DNA of 64,000 nucleotides from Dioscorea cayenensis subsp. rotundata (Eukaryota > Streptophyta > Magnoliopsida > Dioscoreales > Dioscoreaceae). The stretch is taken from contig NC_052475.1 in the NCBI RefSeq assembly GCF_009730915.1, forward strand, positions 31,123,016 to 31,187,015, written 5' to 3'. The notes beneath the pieces were generated by a model, which was given only the letters and a program-made list of their open reading frames with translations, ran no database searches and had not been told where the DNA came from. Below, piece after piece: positions 23,193-35,257 of the stretch (positions within the stretch are counted from its first letter, which is position 1; every line of letters starts with the position of its first letter). The position numbers and the translations under genes are program-made.

Positions 23193-25895
23193 TAAGTTAT
23201 TTTAACTATTAGGTTATTACCATCATGGAGAGTTGGTATTTCACTCCTTTTACTAGATCGGTGGCTTGTTTATATATATTTCTCTCTCTCTATATATATA
23301 TGTATTGTGTGGTATTGTTTCTATCTTGATGAGTTTAATTTGATGATCTACATGTGCAATATTCAAGTATCTCAATGTAATGGTTCCTTTTTTTGTTCTT
23401 CTCCTGTTTTTTTTAGTTCATTTAACACTGCATGCGCTAAATTTGATGGCTAAGTGACCAATGGGGTTAGTTTAAATTAAATAAGGTTTTGGTTGCTAAA
23501 TGATTTTGAGTTTGTATTTCTGAAAATCATAGAATAAGCACTTGTTGAAAAGTCTTATCTCTTTATAAATTGCCCACGGCACTTTTTAAAATAGTTGGCT
23601 TTTAGAAAATTGACAGATTAAAAACCTTAAACAATACTAATGATTATGTATATATAATTATATATAGATACCGACATTGGGTTAGCTAGTCAAATGATAG
23701 GAAACTTTTTCTCATGCTGGATTGGGTATTTAAATTCCACCCAACATATAGTGGTTAAACATAAATTATAAATGGACGGTGGAAGGCTTTTTTGTACGTA
23801 GGGTACTATAAAAGATAATTTGTGTGGGAGTAAATTTGTAACACAATCCTTTATGACCAGATGAGGACACAATTAACTCGATGATATTAAAAAAATTATA
23901 ATTTTTTTTATACTTTGCAAGTGTACACTTGTGTATGTATGTATAAATGTTCATAGAATGTATGCATAAGGGAGAAAATAAAGAAGGGAGCGATAGAGGG
24001 AAATTGATGAGTAAACATTGTCAGCATGCGAATAGGTTGTATTGGCTTCGGAAATGAGTAGTTGGTCCTGTTTGGGTTTTATAAATTTTCAAGTGAGGTG
24101 CTAATAGAAATCGAGTTAAACGGTTGTGATTGGTTCAGATTAGATTATTATAAATTCCACTTTTCATTATATTATAAATCATTCATCAAGCCACATGCAC
24201 AAATGATAATGTGATATAGCGCACGGTTTTTTTTATTTTTTAACTAAAAATAAAACTTAAAAGAAAAAGCTAACAAATAGAAATATACAAGCAAAAGTCT
24301 GATAAAAAATCTTTTTCACCATCAACATCATGTATTTTTTGTCTATTAACATCATATATTTTATGTATGGTGTTCAAATTATACTGAAGAGGTTGATTTG
24401 AACCCCAACTCATGGAGGGTAAAGCCATGAATGCGCCTAAAGGTTAACTTTTATGTATGTGCAAATTACTGATGCAATTTGTTGACATTTTAGGGAAAAA
24501 AACCAAGAGTTTTTGGCTGATGTCGGTATAGGTTAGGAAAAAATGTTGGTTTGAGTATGTCCTGTATGATTTTTATTTCAACTTGGAGACATAACATTAC
24601 AAAAGCAAAAGCACACTTCTTCAAAAGCATGATTCGTCATCCAGTGGTAAACAAGTCCGTAATAAAAAAAACGACTTGTCTCATAAGGACTGAAAAATAA
24701 TAATATTTGTTCAAAAACTAACAATTAATGACACCAAAAACATTTGGAAGAATAACATTTCAAGATGAATATATAACAAAATTAACTATTTATGTTCTGA
24801 CAATTCTATAGGTAACGCTATAAATGAAAAGAGTTGTATTTGTTAAATTCAAGAAGTATAGGTATTGGATTTAAGTGAACTTTAAATAAAGTATAAAATA
24901 TAGCTATAAAAAATTTAAATTTATGGCTATAAAAAAAAAATTGAAATGTAGATTTGGGTTATGGAAAAATACAATGTTGATGCTTTACAAAATGAATGAG
25001 TCAATGACTACAAAAGCTTAATATTAAAATGTGAAAATTATAGAATTTTTTGTTTTTGTTTTTTCTACAAAACTATCACTAGATTTTTTGTGAGCATCTT
25101 TAAATTATTTTAAAATTTTATTTTCTCCTGTCTAGAGTTTTTTTTCATAATTTAGAGATGCATTAATTTTAACATTTACCCTTGATGCACTTCATGTATA
25201 TTCCAAGCAAATATAGCAGCGTCTCAAATTTTAGCCATAGCAAAGTCTTTATAAATATATTTGCAATTTATTCTTCTGCTATGCAATATTTTAACCATAT
25301 TAATATATTTTTTTAAAGGAGTGCATGTATTTTAAATAATTAATTTGTATTAAAAATTTATTAGCAGAACTCTAAGGCCACTTTCGGTTCATTGAGATTT
25401 AGATGAATGAGAGTATATAAAATATGGGGATCACCGTGCCTGCATTAACTTTTGTTTGGCTCACATTAAAATATTAATAGAAATGTAATATTGATTTACT
25501 TGGTTTTTGATAAAACTGGTCGGTGATAAAATATAATTAAATTATGAAATATTTAAGTTCTCCTTTAACAACAAACTTACCAATACATCTCCATTTATCT
25601 TTATATAATAGAATGATAGAACTACCCTTCTTTATTATTATAATAACCAAATTTCTCATCCTTTTATTAATAAAAATGATTAAATTATTTCATATATTTT
25701 CTTGAAACTACAAAAAAAATAAAAAGGAAGATCAGTTCATCGATTTAATAAATAATGATTTTTATTATTTTATTATAAAATCCAAAACAGACGCAACAGT
25801 GAAAAACAAATTTGAAGTTAAAACAAGTGTTTATTTATTCCAATCCACTGCGATGAAGTTGATAGGTTATTATTATTATTTTTTATTTTTTATTT
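23193..25895. other. AT-rich intergenic region with SINE-like scraps
   Basis: There is no gene here. Two stretches resemble worn tRNA-derived sequence: 23680-23760 (TAGCTAGTCAAATGATAGG then GGGTATTTAAATTCC) and, reversed, about 24385-24445. The rest is low-complexity AT sequence. Confidence 0.4.
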
Positions 25896-25896
25896 T

Positions 25897-27331
25897 TTAA
25901 TATTTTAAATAAATATACACACGTGATGTCTCTGTGTGTAAACATTGTCCCGCCGGTGGTGGTTGAGCGCCGCTCCCACACTGGTGGCGGCCGCCCGTTG
26001 AACCACTCGAAGGAGGGAGATGATCGGACCGATGGTTGCAGTGAAATTGGTGGTTCTCAGGTGAAGTGTCCAAGACATCACGTTGTCGAGCGTTGGATGG
26101 CGCGATCGACAGGGGAGAAGGTAGGGGCCTGCCTTGATCAGGTGCTTCCAAGAGGGTAGGTGTCCCACAGTGTCAGTGATTGAGTCGCGCTCCCACGGCG
26201 GTGACGGTCGACCTCGATCTCATCAGATTGTTCAGGATCAGGGGACTGATGGTCACATGGTTTCTCGTAGATGGACCGCTAGTTACTTCGCGGCTCAGGT
26301 GTGTGACTCGAGAAGTCGCGATGTCGCAACCTGGAGACCTCGATCTGACAAGGTCCAGGAAAGGGAATCGGTCGAGGTTAGTAGCGTCAAGGTTGAGGTG
26401 GCGTGTGCTGATTTGCGGGAGGCTAGGGCAACCTTGGAGACAGAGAAAGACGTGGAAAATTTTGACTAGAGGAGACATGGAATGGGTGTAGGGTTTGATG
26501 ATCGAATGGCTTCTCTCGTTGGGCCTAATCGGGTTTTTCATCTAATGGCTGGGTTTGGTGGAGAGTTTAGCGAGCGAGACTAGGGGGGCTGTGGATCTTG
26601 TGGTGTTTTGTGAGGTGGGCCATTTATCAGCCCATGATTACAAGTCGCATCTTGCTATGGGGTCACATGGTGAAGGTTTGAAGGGGGGCCAAGATGAGGC
26701 GCAACTAATTCCTGATGGTTTGTTAGTGGGGCCTTCTGTTGGGCCTGGTAATGATGCTGAGATGGCTGTGGATTTTGGGCTGGACTGTGCTGCTGAGAAG
26801 GTTGTGGACTTTGGTGATCATGTTACTAAGCCATCTTTACCACCACCTGTGGGCTTTGGTTGGAAGTTCTTGGCAGGGTCATGGGCTCTATTTCCGGGAT
26901 GTGGGCTAGGATTGCAAGTTGATGGTGCTCGGCCCAAGGACTATGATGAGAAGACGGGGAAGGATATTCAATTGATGGTGAAAGATTCGCAGGATAAGGA
27001 TCTTGACTCAGATGACTCGGTGACAGAATTTGAACATCACACAGTTAGACGCAGCCTGGAGTTTTTACAACAGCGTGTGGAGATGCTGGGGGATAGCTCG
27101 AGAGGCGAGAAGGCACATGGCCAGTCCATGGGTTAGTCGAATGTTTTAGTAGAGGTGCTGAGAAAGATTGTTCTTTCTCTCTGTGGGTGGTGCTTGTTTT
27201 GTTCTGGGTATAGGGTTGTACCACTGCTAGTGGACTGTGTTTTCTTGTTGTAGCCACAGCTGCTTGTGGTTTTATATTTGTTCTCTCTTTCTTTTAATTG
27301 AAGTACCACCTTTTCAAAAAAAAAAAAAAAA
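25897..27331 (+). mobile_element. Unidentified GC-rich retroposed segment with poly(A) tail, possibly LINE-derived
   Basis: A block much richer in GC than its surroundings, ending in a pyrimidine-rich 3' end and a poly(A) tract at about 27317-27331, as plant L1-type LINEs do. It has three open stretches in different frames (25923-26159, 26134-26469 and 26555-27136). The last encodes 193 aa that I do not recognise (LPPPVGFGWKFLAGSWALFP, VTEFEHHTVRRSLEFLQQRV). I see no reverse transcriptase. The 16-bp sequence ATTATTATTTTTTATT occurs near both ends, but it is low complexity and lies some 18 bp beyond the poly(A), so it is weak evidence for a target duplication. Alternatives are a retroposed host transcript or a plain unknown element. 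Confidence 0.45.
25962..26260 (+). repeat. Two diverged tandem units inside the GC-rich segment
   Basis: Two stretches about 213 bp apart translate to related peptides (ERRSHTGGGRP...DDRTDG and ESRSHGGDGRP...DQGTDG). This points to an old internal duplication. The two copies now lie in different frames. Confidence 0.5.
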
Positions 27332-27639
27332 TATATATAAACAAATCACCATTATTATTTTTTATTAAAAAATAGATGACAGTAGATTAAACGAAGAGTA
27401 ACAGACCTAGTGACAATAATTCATTAGGAATGAAGCCTAACAAAAGGAAAAATTGATGCACCACACTCAATTATTATTATAAAAAAAATGATTAAATCTG
27501 TCGTGAAAATCACGATGCTTGTAGGTGAAAAATGATATTTTTCAATTGGGTGAAAAAGGCACTATAAATTTGAGTACAGTGGTAGAAGTGGCCATCACTT
27601 ATACAGTTAATACAAATTTTCTTTTAGAGAGCGATTTAC

Positions 27640-27685
<46 letters not shown>

Positions 27686-28172
27686 GGGTGTATGCACATA
27701 TTAGAAATTAATCGAGAGGTTTAGACTATGAGTCCGCATTCACAATCGGTGACCCATTATTATTATTGTTTCAAATGAGTATGACATTCAAAACTTTTTA
27801 TTATCTCACCCCTTAATCAAACTAATCCAATGAATATAGTTCTATAGTAACTATCATGGAACCAAAACGTAACTCATTTTTAGCAGAATTTATAAATTTT
27901 ATTTTTTATTTATTACATAATATAAAAATAGAATAGTAATTACCTTAAAATTATTATTTTTTTTATTTTAAAAATTACTAAATTAAAGTAATTTAACCAA
28001 TAAAAATAAACCACATTTTGGTTCCATCATAATAACTATAGTACTGGGTGAGTGGAATCATCTCTACTTTCACCAAAATACCCTTACATTATTATCCTTT
28101 TTATTGGTTATATCACCTTTTTGAAAAGGCTCATGCCTGAATCGGACAAACACGTGGGGGGGAGCCGAGCTC
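27332..28172. other. AT-rich spacer with long (AT)n tract
   Basis: No gene. An (AT)n microsatellite of about 40 bp lies at 27642-27682. The rest is AT-rich single-copy-looking sequence. Confidence 0.5.
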
Positions 28173-28288
28173 ACCATCGAACCGTGCCCCCACCTTGCAC
28201 GAGATGGAGATCTAATTTGGAGAGCCACACACCATCGAACCGTGCCCCCACCTTGCACGAGATGGAGATCTAATTCGGAGAGCCACAC
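28173..28288. repeat. Two-copy 58-bp tandem repeat upstream of GNAT gene
   Basis: Two head-to-tail units (ACCATCGAACCGTGCCCCCA start at 28173 and at 28231) differ at only about one base over 58 bp. They lie 230-340 bp upstream of the GNAT start and are more GC-rich than the sequence around them. Confidence 0.9.
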
Positions 28289-28515
28289 TCGACATTCAAG
28301 ACGAACACCATGCCAATAGACCAAATGGTCGTTGGCTAGTTATATCACTTTCTCATCATGTTAAGAAATTATTAAAAATTCCTTTGTTTTGGGATCTAAA
28401 GGTAGGCTAGAATTCCACGTCACTAAGCTAATCCTTTCCAATGCCACCATCATCCCCATCCATGTCTCTGAATCCTCGAAATCAAGATTGATCCAAGATC
28501 AGCGGATCGATCGAT

Positions 28516-29067
28516 ATGCAGATCCACATGTCCTCCTTCTCCCTTCCCACATCCACCCCCAAACCCAAACGCAAACCCTTCCGTCCCATCATCGCCTCCT
28601 CATTCTCCATCTCCGATCAAGACCTCCAATCCCGCGGCTTCACCCAACACCGCTCCTCCACCGACCTCGACCTCGACGCTCTCAACACCGTCTTCGCCCG
28701 CGTCGGTTTCCCCCGCCGTGATCTCACCCGCATTCGCCGCGCTCTCGATCACTCCTCCTCTCTCCTCTGGCTCTCCCATTCCAAGCCCGGCGAACCCGTC
28801 GCCTTCGCTCGTGCGACCGGCGATGGCGTCTTCAATGCCGTTGTTTGGGACGTCGTCGTTGATCCTTCGTTTCAAGGCATAGGGCTTGGGCGCGCCGTCA
28901 TGGAGCGCATCGTCGCTGACTTGCGTGGCATGGGGATTGTGAACATTGCCTTGTATGCTGAGCCCCGGGTCATCGGCTTCTACCGCCCTCTTGGCTTCGC
29001 CGCCGACCCTGATGGGATTAAGGGTATGGTTTTCTCCAAGAAGAACATTATCAATAGAACATCATGA
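28516..29067 (+). CDS. Plastid-type GNAT N-acetyltransferase (SNAT/NSI-related)
   Basis: GCN5-related acetyltransferases move acetyl from acetyl-CoA to an amine; plant plastid members (GNAT1-3 and NSI/SNAT groups) act on protein N-termini, lysines and, in vitro, serotonin. The single-exon frame gives 183 aa. The first ~35 residues are Ser/Pro/Lys-rich and lack acid residues (MSSFSLPTSTPKPKRKPFRP), like a transit peptide. The GNAT core follows: LDALNTVFARVGFPRRDL, then VAFARATGDGVFNAVVWDVV, then the acetyl-CoA loop QGIGLGRAVM, then YAEPRVIGFYRPLGFAADPD. An in-frame ATG at 28528 is a possible alternative start. The gene is strongly C-rich at third positions, unlike the spacer around it. The closest match in memory is the At1g26220 type; the substrate is unknown. 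Confidence 0.88.
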   Translation: MQIHMSSFSLPTSTPKPKRKPFRPIIASSFSISDQDLQSRGFTQHRSSTDLDLDALNTVFARVGFPRRDLTRIRRALDHSSSLLWLSHSKPGEPVAFARATGDGVFNAVVWDVVVDPSFQGIGLGRAVMERIVADLRGMGIVNIALYAEPRVIGFYRPLGFAADPDGIKGMVFSKKNIINRTS

Positions 29068-31144
29068 TTTTTTTTTATTATTTTATTATTTATTTTTTTT
29101 AAGTTTGTTTGCGTTTTTAATAATTTGTAAAACGTAAATACTGTTATTGGCACTGAATATAATTTTTTTAATTGATTTCATGGCTTTTTTAAACATTAAT
29201 TTGTGATTTATTTATTTTTAAATAATGTAGAAGTTCATCTTAGAAGATAATTTTTATAATTGTTTTTTTTTTACTTTAATTATAAAAAAAAAACACTTAT
29301 ACGGTGGGTGTTTTGTGTGCCAATCACGGTGGCCGGTGTTAGGCCGCCCACATTTAATTAATTTTTTTATTCTTTTGTCACATTGTAGTCTTCTTTTCTC
29401 ATAATGATTTTTTTTGTTTTTTTTTTTTTGGTCATATTGTAGTCTTCCTCTTCACTGGTTCTTCAGGTTGTTCACTGAGCTAGTGAATGAGTGTTTGAGC
29501 ATATAATTATCGTACATATCTTTATAATTATGTATTTTTTGTTTTTTTAATTTTTTAAATATTTTTAAGTATAATTAAGTCTTCATATTTAATCAAATTG
29601 AGTGATTCTAATTCACAGTAATATTTTTAGGTACAATTAAGTCTTTGTAATTTACACTTATTCATAATATAGCGGACTAAAATGACCTAATTCTGTTAAA
29701 TATAAAGACTTAATTATACTTAAAAATATTGTAAAAACTAAAATGATAAAAAATATATAATTATAGGGATTTATACAATAATTAAACCTATAATTTTTTA
29801 TAAAGCACGAATAAGCCAATATTTACATTATTCTAAAAGAGTTAGGATGGATTTGACCTCCCAACCTCTTACATGGAACTCTAGTGGTTTATTATTAGGT
29901 TATACCAACATTGATGAGATGACAATATATTAAGGGGATTTGGTGTGTATGTACATATGGCCCTTGGGGTTTCTAAAGTTACCAGTTTTAAATTCAAAAG
30001 CAAAAATCATATATAATATAGCAGGTTTATTCTGATGAGTATTTTTTTTATATAAACACAAATTTAAATTTAAATCACTTATATGTTAATCAAATAATGA
30101 TGCAAATTATGAGGAGAAAAGAAAATAGTATTTGAAAACAATGTATTTGATTATTTATCCACTAAATTTTAATGACATGAATTTTTAATTGTTTAATCTA
30201 AGACTGATAACACTTGTGCTTTAATTTGCACATAAGCAAATTATTTAAAACACCAAATATAAGAAAGACTCAGTTATATAGAGAGATTTAAAATATATCC
30301 ACTTGTTTTATATTAATCACACTGTAGTTGATATCGTTTTGGATTATTTACTAATTCAAGTGCACTTTTAGCCCAAAACCATATCCTATATTTATTTTGA
30401 CCCTGTGATTCTTAAGTTAACTCTTTTTCTCATCATATACTCTAAACCTTAAATCTTATAAAATATATATATATATATATATATTTAATTATGTGAACAG
30501 TGCAAGAACCAAACACTTTACTTCGTTCCAAATGAAACAAGTTCACTATTTTAATATTTATACATATATATATATATTAATTTACAAAATAAGATAGATA
30601 TTTTAAATATGATATATTAAAAATATCTTATATACTCACTCCGCATGTCCTATTGTAAATATTCACTTCTAAAATTTTCATGTCATAAATTATCTCACTA
30701 CATATCAAATTTAAATATCAACTTTTAAATTTAATTTTATTAATTTATTAAAATATATTACTCTCCATCACTTTCATCATAAAAAGTAAAAACACAACCA
30801 ATAAGGGATAGAAACAGAAATTATATATTAAAAAAAAATATTCGTAAATTTTTTAAAACGGTTAATAAGTGGAGATTATTTTATTTTTAAGGGGACGGGA
30901 GTATAACAGATATATATATCCAAGAAACATCAAACGGTCCTTAGAGAGCCACGTCAGCAAATTCGACAGTGATGCTATTATTGATGCCACGTGTTGCAAG
31001 TGCCGGGAACGCGGCCAAGCATTTGATGGTGATGATGGTGACCATGCTTGTCATGCTCTTCAACAAATAGTTTTGACCTAATTCACTGTGCATGAATTAG
31101 AATTTAGAAATTGCTTCAATGGCTCCACTAATCTCTTCAGTCTC
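29068..31144. promoter_or_regulatory. Spacer between GNAT and FQR1; FQR1 promoter at its right end
   Basis: Mostly AT-rich spacer with (AT)n at 30463-30484. A worn SINE-like scrap, reversed, lies at about 29840-29920 (GACCTCCCAACCTCTTACAT). Near the right end are ACGT elements: CCACGTCAGC at 30949-30958 and a G-box CACGTG at 30988-30993, about 150-200 bp above a TATA-like sequence. Confidence 0.45.
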
Positions 31145-31151
31145 TATAAAT
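31145..31151 (+). promoter_or_regulatory. TATA box of FQR1-like gene
   Basis: TATAAAT lies about 100 bp before the FQR1 start codon. This places the transcription start near 31175 and leaves a leader of roughly 75 nt. It is inferred from position only. Confidence 0.5.
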
Positions 31152-31252
31152 GGTACTCTTCTCTGCTGATTTTTTCTCGTTGGGCTTGGATTCCTCCATT
31201 GAGAGAAGGAATTTGGGAGTAAAATTACGATTTTTCAGATCTCTGTCTTTCA

Positions 31253-34200
31253 ATGATGACCAAGATCTATATTGTGTGAGTTCTCGATTCTCAACCTCTC
31301 AATTCGTTTTGCAAAAATTCATTTTTCAAATATTTTCCCCTCTTCTTGCTCATTGGTGCTCTGTGTTCTTGTTTGTGATTAGATTTTTGTGTCTGCGCGT
31401 GCGTCTGTGTGTTTGTGGATGTGGAAAGGTCTCTTTTTTCTTGTTTATTCGGTGGAATGGCTAGCAAAATTGAAATTTTTACCTTGAATGAGGCTTGTGA
31501 TGAATTTCATTGAGGTTATAAATCACAAAACCCTAAATTAATATACAGAGGTTAAATGAGAGGCTGGGCACCCTATTTTAGGACATAATTTTATGATGAT
31601 GTATTGATTTAATATGTTCAATAAGTATATGTTTGTGTATATATATGTGTGCATATGTATGGCTTGTTTGGTAATTGTAGATGAGTTCATCAAAAGCTTA
31701 ATCTCTTAGTTTTTGAAGTTTGTTTTTTTCATGTAGAATTGAATTTAACAAAATCATATGATGCTAAGAATTTGCTATTAAAAAAATGGTTAAGAACTGA
31801 ATGTCCCCATCAAAATGTTAGGTTTGAGTGCGTAATTCATTGTGCTTCTAGAATGTGTCTATTGATGGTGGGCTCAATCATTGCCTTTATCTTATTTCTT
31901 AATGCCTTGTTTCTTTTCTTTTCTTTTCTTTAATTTTTTCTTTTTAAAATTTCAATGTGCTGCTCTCTATCTGTATCTCTGATGTAAACGATTTCTATTA
32001 GTGTTGCTATTCTATATCTTTCACTTAAGGTCTCTACAAGAATGGGCAATGATTTAGTTATGCTTCCCCCTCTTATTTTAACAGTATCAACTCAGGTTCT
32101 TCTCCTTCTGCTACCAGTATCGGATAGAACATGCTAAGCAAAATCTTCTTCATGTATACAATAATACCTTCTCAATTTAGTTGCATTTGACAATTGAATA
32201 AAAAAATTCCCATTATTTTACCATCGATATCATATCCATGGTAACCATAAGAAGGCCTGCTCATTATGTGAGAATGTTGTTTGTTGGAAAATTATCTATT
32301 AAAGCATTTAGGATCTTAGGTTACAATACCAACTATGGAGTTTGGGAGGCTACAGCAATTTCTGCAAGCATCTCATGAACCCTGATTCTGATAATTTGAC
32401 AATCACCCCTACTCAAAACATGACATTGAACCATGGTCCTTTAAGTTTATATATTGACTGTGTGATTACGTAGCTGTGTCGATTGCATTGGGCTACCTTG
32501 ATAATCTTCTTCAAGGATCTTCCTTGATTCAATTTTTTCATAATTATTGCCTGAGTATAAATGGGAAGTTTTGCTTTGTTTTCTATTGAATCAATGTTGA
32601 ATTATATCAATTGGCATACATGACAAGTACCAGTACTTTTGCTCTTCATTGATCTCACCGACATGTGTGGTTGGTGGAGGCGGCCGCTCAAAGAGATCTG
32701 TTCTTGCTTTCAGTTCCACTGCAGACATGAAAATGAGATTTTTGCTGATATTAGAGCAGTTTGTCCACCTGTGGACCCAAAATTCTACGGAAATTGACAA
32801 TGTGACTCACCTGTTTGGATATAAGTGGTTGTTCCTTTTCAACCTTCTTCCTACTTTATGCAATATATACTCTTTTTTGCAATTTATTATTTTGGTCCAG
32901 TCATTGTCCACAAGTGTCCCATGCATTCCCTACTATGGTTATTTGTGCACTAAAAATCAACACATTGATGTTAGGCCATAAGTTTTTTCCTTTGCACATC
33001 ATTATTGTTGCTGTCAGCATACTTTTGTCATTGACAGGCTTGCATTTTATGGTTTCCATGTCAATAACTATCCTTTTCAATGATATCATACCACCTTGAA
33101 TGATAAGCACAAGCATGCTTTATTGCTATAATATGACAGAATGACAATGTCTGCTTATCATTGCAATGTACTGTTTACTGATATTTTTAGTGCAGAACCA
33201 GTTAACAGAGAGTTATAGAGCTTCTATGAACCACACTGATCCTATCTTTGTTTGAAATGGTCCTTAATAATGATGATCTAATTCTTTTTTATGCCTAAAT
33301 AGATACTACTCCATGTATGGCCACGTTGAAAAACTTGCGGAGGAGATCAAGAAAGGCGCTTTGTCTGTTGAAGGAGTGGAAGCCAAGATGTGGCAGGTTT
33401 GCATTCATTATTAGAACTATCACTTTACTAGTAAAGACAATTTTTAGCAATGTGAAAAATTAATGTTCTTATATATATGTCTACCATGTCCGTGGCAGAT
33501 TGTTACTTACTTTTTCTAGGCAAAAAGAGCTATAAATTTTCAAAATTTTTAATTAAATAAGGAATTTTCTATTCTGGTGTATTAGTAGAACTAGCCATTT
33601 CTCACCCGGGGGAAGATAAACAACATTTTCTGCACACTTATGTTTCCACAGGCAATTATTAAAGTCAACTAAAAACATTTACTAATTATAAACAAATCAT
33701 TAATTCAAACATAAATCTGTAAAAAAGAAACTTTTTAATGTTATCAAAATTAATAATTATCTGAAACTATTTAGCTTTTTGTCTATATTCTTGCTTGATA
33801 GTTGTACATAAAAAAAAAAGTGTAGATTAACAATTTGAATGCATTTAATGGTGCATTTTGACAAAGTGGGCTTAATTTAATTCTCACTTATCTTCTTCAA
33901 ATGCTCCTGTTATACTTTTTTATTCAGGGAACTGTTTGGTATCATGTAGTTAATGTCTTAAGAGTTATAGATCAATCACCATTTGTATTTTCACCAGGTT
34001 CCTGAAACGCTACCAGAGGAGGTTCTCAACAAGATGGGCGCACCTCCAAAGAGTGATGTGCCAATCATATCTCCAAATGAGCTCGCTGAGGCTGATGGCA
34101 TTGTCTTCGGGTTTCCAACTAGGTTCGGCATGATGGCAGCCCAATTCAAAGCATTTCTCGATGCCACTGGTGGGCTTTGGAGAGCTCAGCAGCTTGCTGG

Positions 34201-34614
34201 CAAGCCTGCTGGTATTTTCTACAGCACTGGCTCTCAAGGTGGCGGACAAGAAACAACTCCGTATGCTCTTTCTCTTTAATAAATATCAGTCATAATAGTT
34301 CAGAATCATCTAGTTAAACAAACTTCGGCCTGAACAAGTATGTGCTTGTTTTCATCTTATACATTGCAACCATTGCATGCAGTTTGACAGCGATAACACA
34401 GCTAGCTCACCATGGTATGCTTTTTGTGCCGATTGGCTACACTTTTGGTGCCGGGATGTTTGAGATGGAGAATGTGAAGGGTGGAAGCCCTTATGGTGCT
34501 GGAACATTTGCAGGGGATGGTTCAAGATTCCCGACAGAGCTTGAACTGGAGCAAGCATTCCACCAAGGGAAATATTTTGCAACCATTGCTCGAAAACTCA
34601 AAGAATCCTTTTGA
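31253..34614 (+). CDS. FQR1: NAD(P)H:quinone oxidoreductase, FQR1/WrbA-like flavodoxin-fold protein
   Basis: FQR1 uses FMN and NAD(P)H for two-electron reduction of quinones, avoiding semiquinone radicals; the Arabidopsis gene is a primary auxin response gene acting at the plasma membrane or cytosol. Exons: 31253-31275 (only 23 nt, MMTKIYIV), 33303-33396, 33998-34260 and 34383-34614. They total 612 nt and 203 aa, against about 204 in Arabidopsis, with phases 2, 0 and 2 closing. Visible family blocks are [15 protein letters not shown] (FMN phosphate loop), [33 protein letters not shown], and [20 protein letters not shown]. The first coding exon was found by looking for the family start MATKVYIV next to a donor (ATTGT then GTGAGT). 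A second ATG at 31256 directly follows the first. Intron 1 is 2.0 kb. Confidence 0.95.
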
Positions 34615-34895
34615 TGTGTTCTTATACAGCTTTGGGTACAATTTCTCTTTGGTTATGTCTAATTCCTCTCTTATTTGGGTTGTTGAATAATAATATTATA
34701 GTTGGGGATTGTTGATTCTTGAAGTCAGTGTGTATATTTGATTTTTCAGAACAGCTTTGTGTAAAATTATTTGACTGCTTCACCGTTGGGAGTGCAAGAA
34801 TGATTGCTCGGATTATTATTGTGGATTATTGCAGAACCTCATGCATCCATGTGTAATACATGGAAATTTCAATTTATATATGCAACCACAGAGAA

Positions 34896-34926
<31 letters not shown>

Positions 34927-35257
34927 CCTTATATTATCTAATGTGAGGAAACAAAAAAGAAAAAAAAAAATAAAGGGGGATTATTTTTATTTTATTTTTG
35001 AGACCCAGTCACATGTACGATATATATTTAATTCTGACCATTACACCGAATTGACCTTTCAAATGAAAAAACTTGCAGAATTTCAGTTAATTAACCGTAT
35101 GAGCGTCCTCAAAACATTAATTAAGACAAAGGTAGCTTTACATATTTATCAACATTAAAATGCACAGACGAGATAAAATCCTGGAAAACAAGCACACCAC
35201 TCGACAGTCTAAGCTCTAAAATTTACAGCTGGGGTCACATTTGTAAGTGGTGGAAGT
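34615..35257. other. Convergent spacer between FQR1 and PI31
   Basis: The 3' UTRs of both genes must lie here. A (GAT)n microsatellite is at 34897-34923. No further gene is seen. Confidence 0.6.

Noticed and set aside
30869-31081. Short frame with Cys-rich CCKCRERGQ
   Set aside because: It lies in the FQR1 promoter, shows no family resemblance and no splice continuation.
31150-31464. 104-residue open frame over the FQR1 first exon
   Set aside because: The real coding start is in another frame (31253) and joins exactly to the family sequence at 33303.
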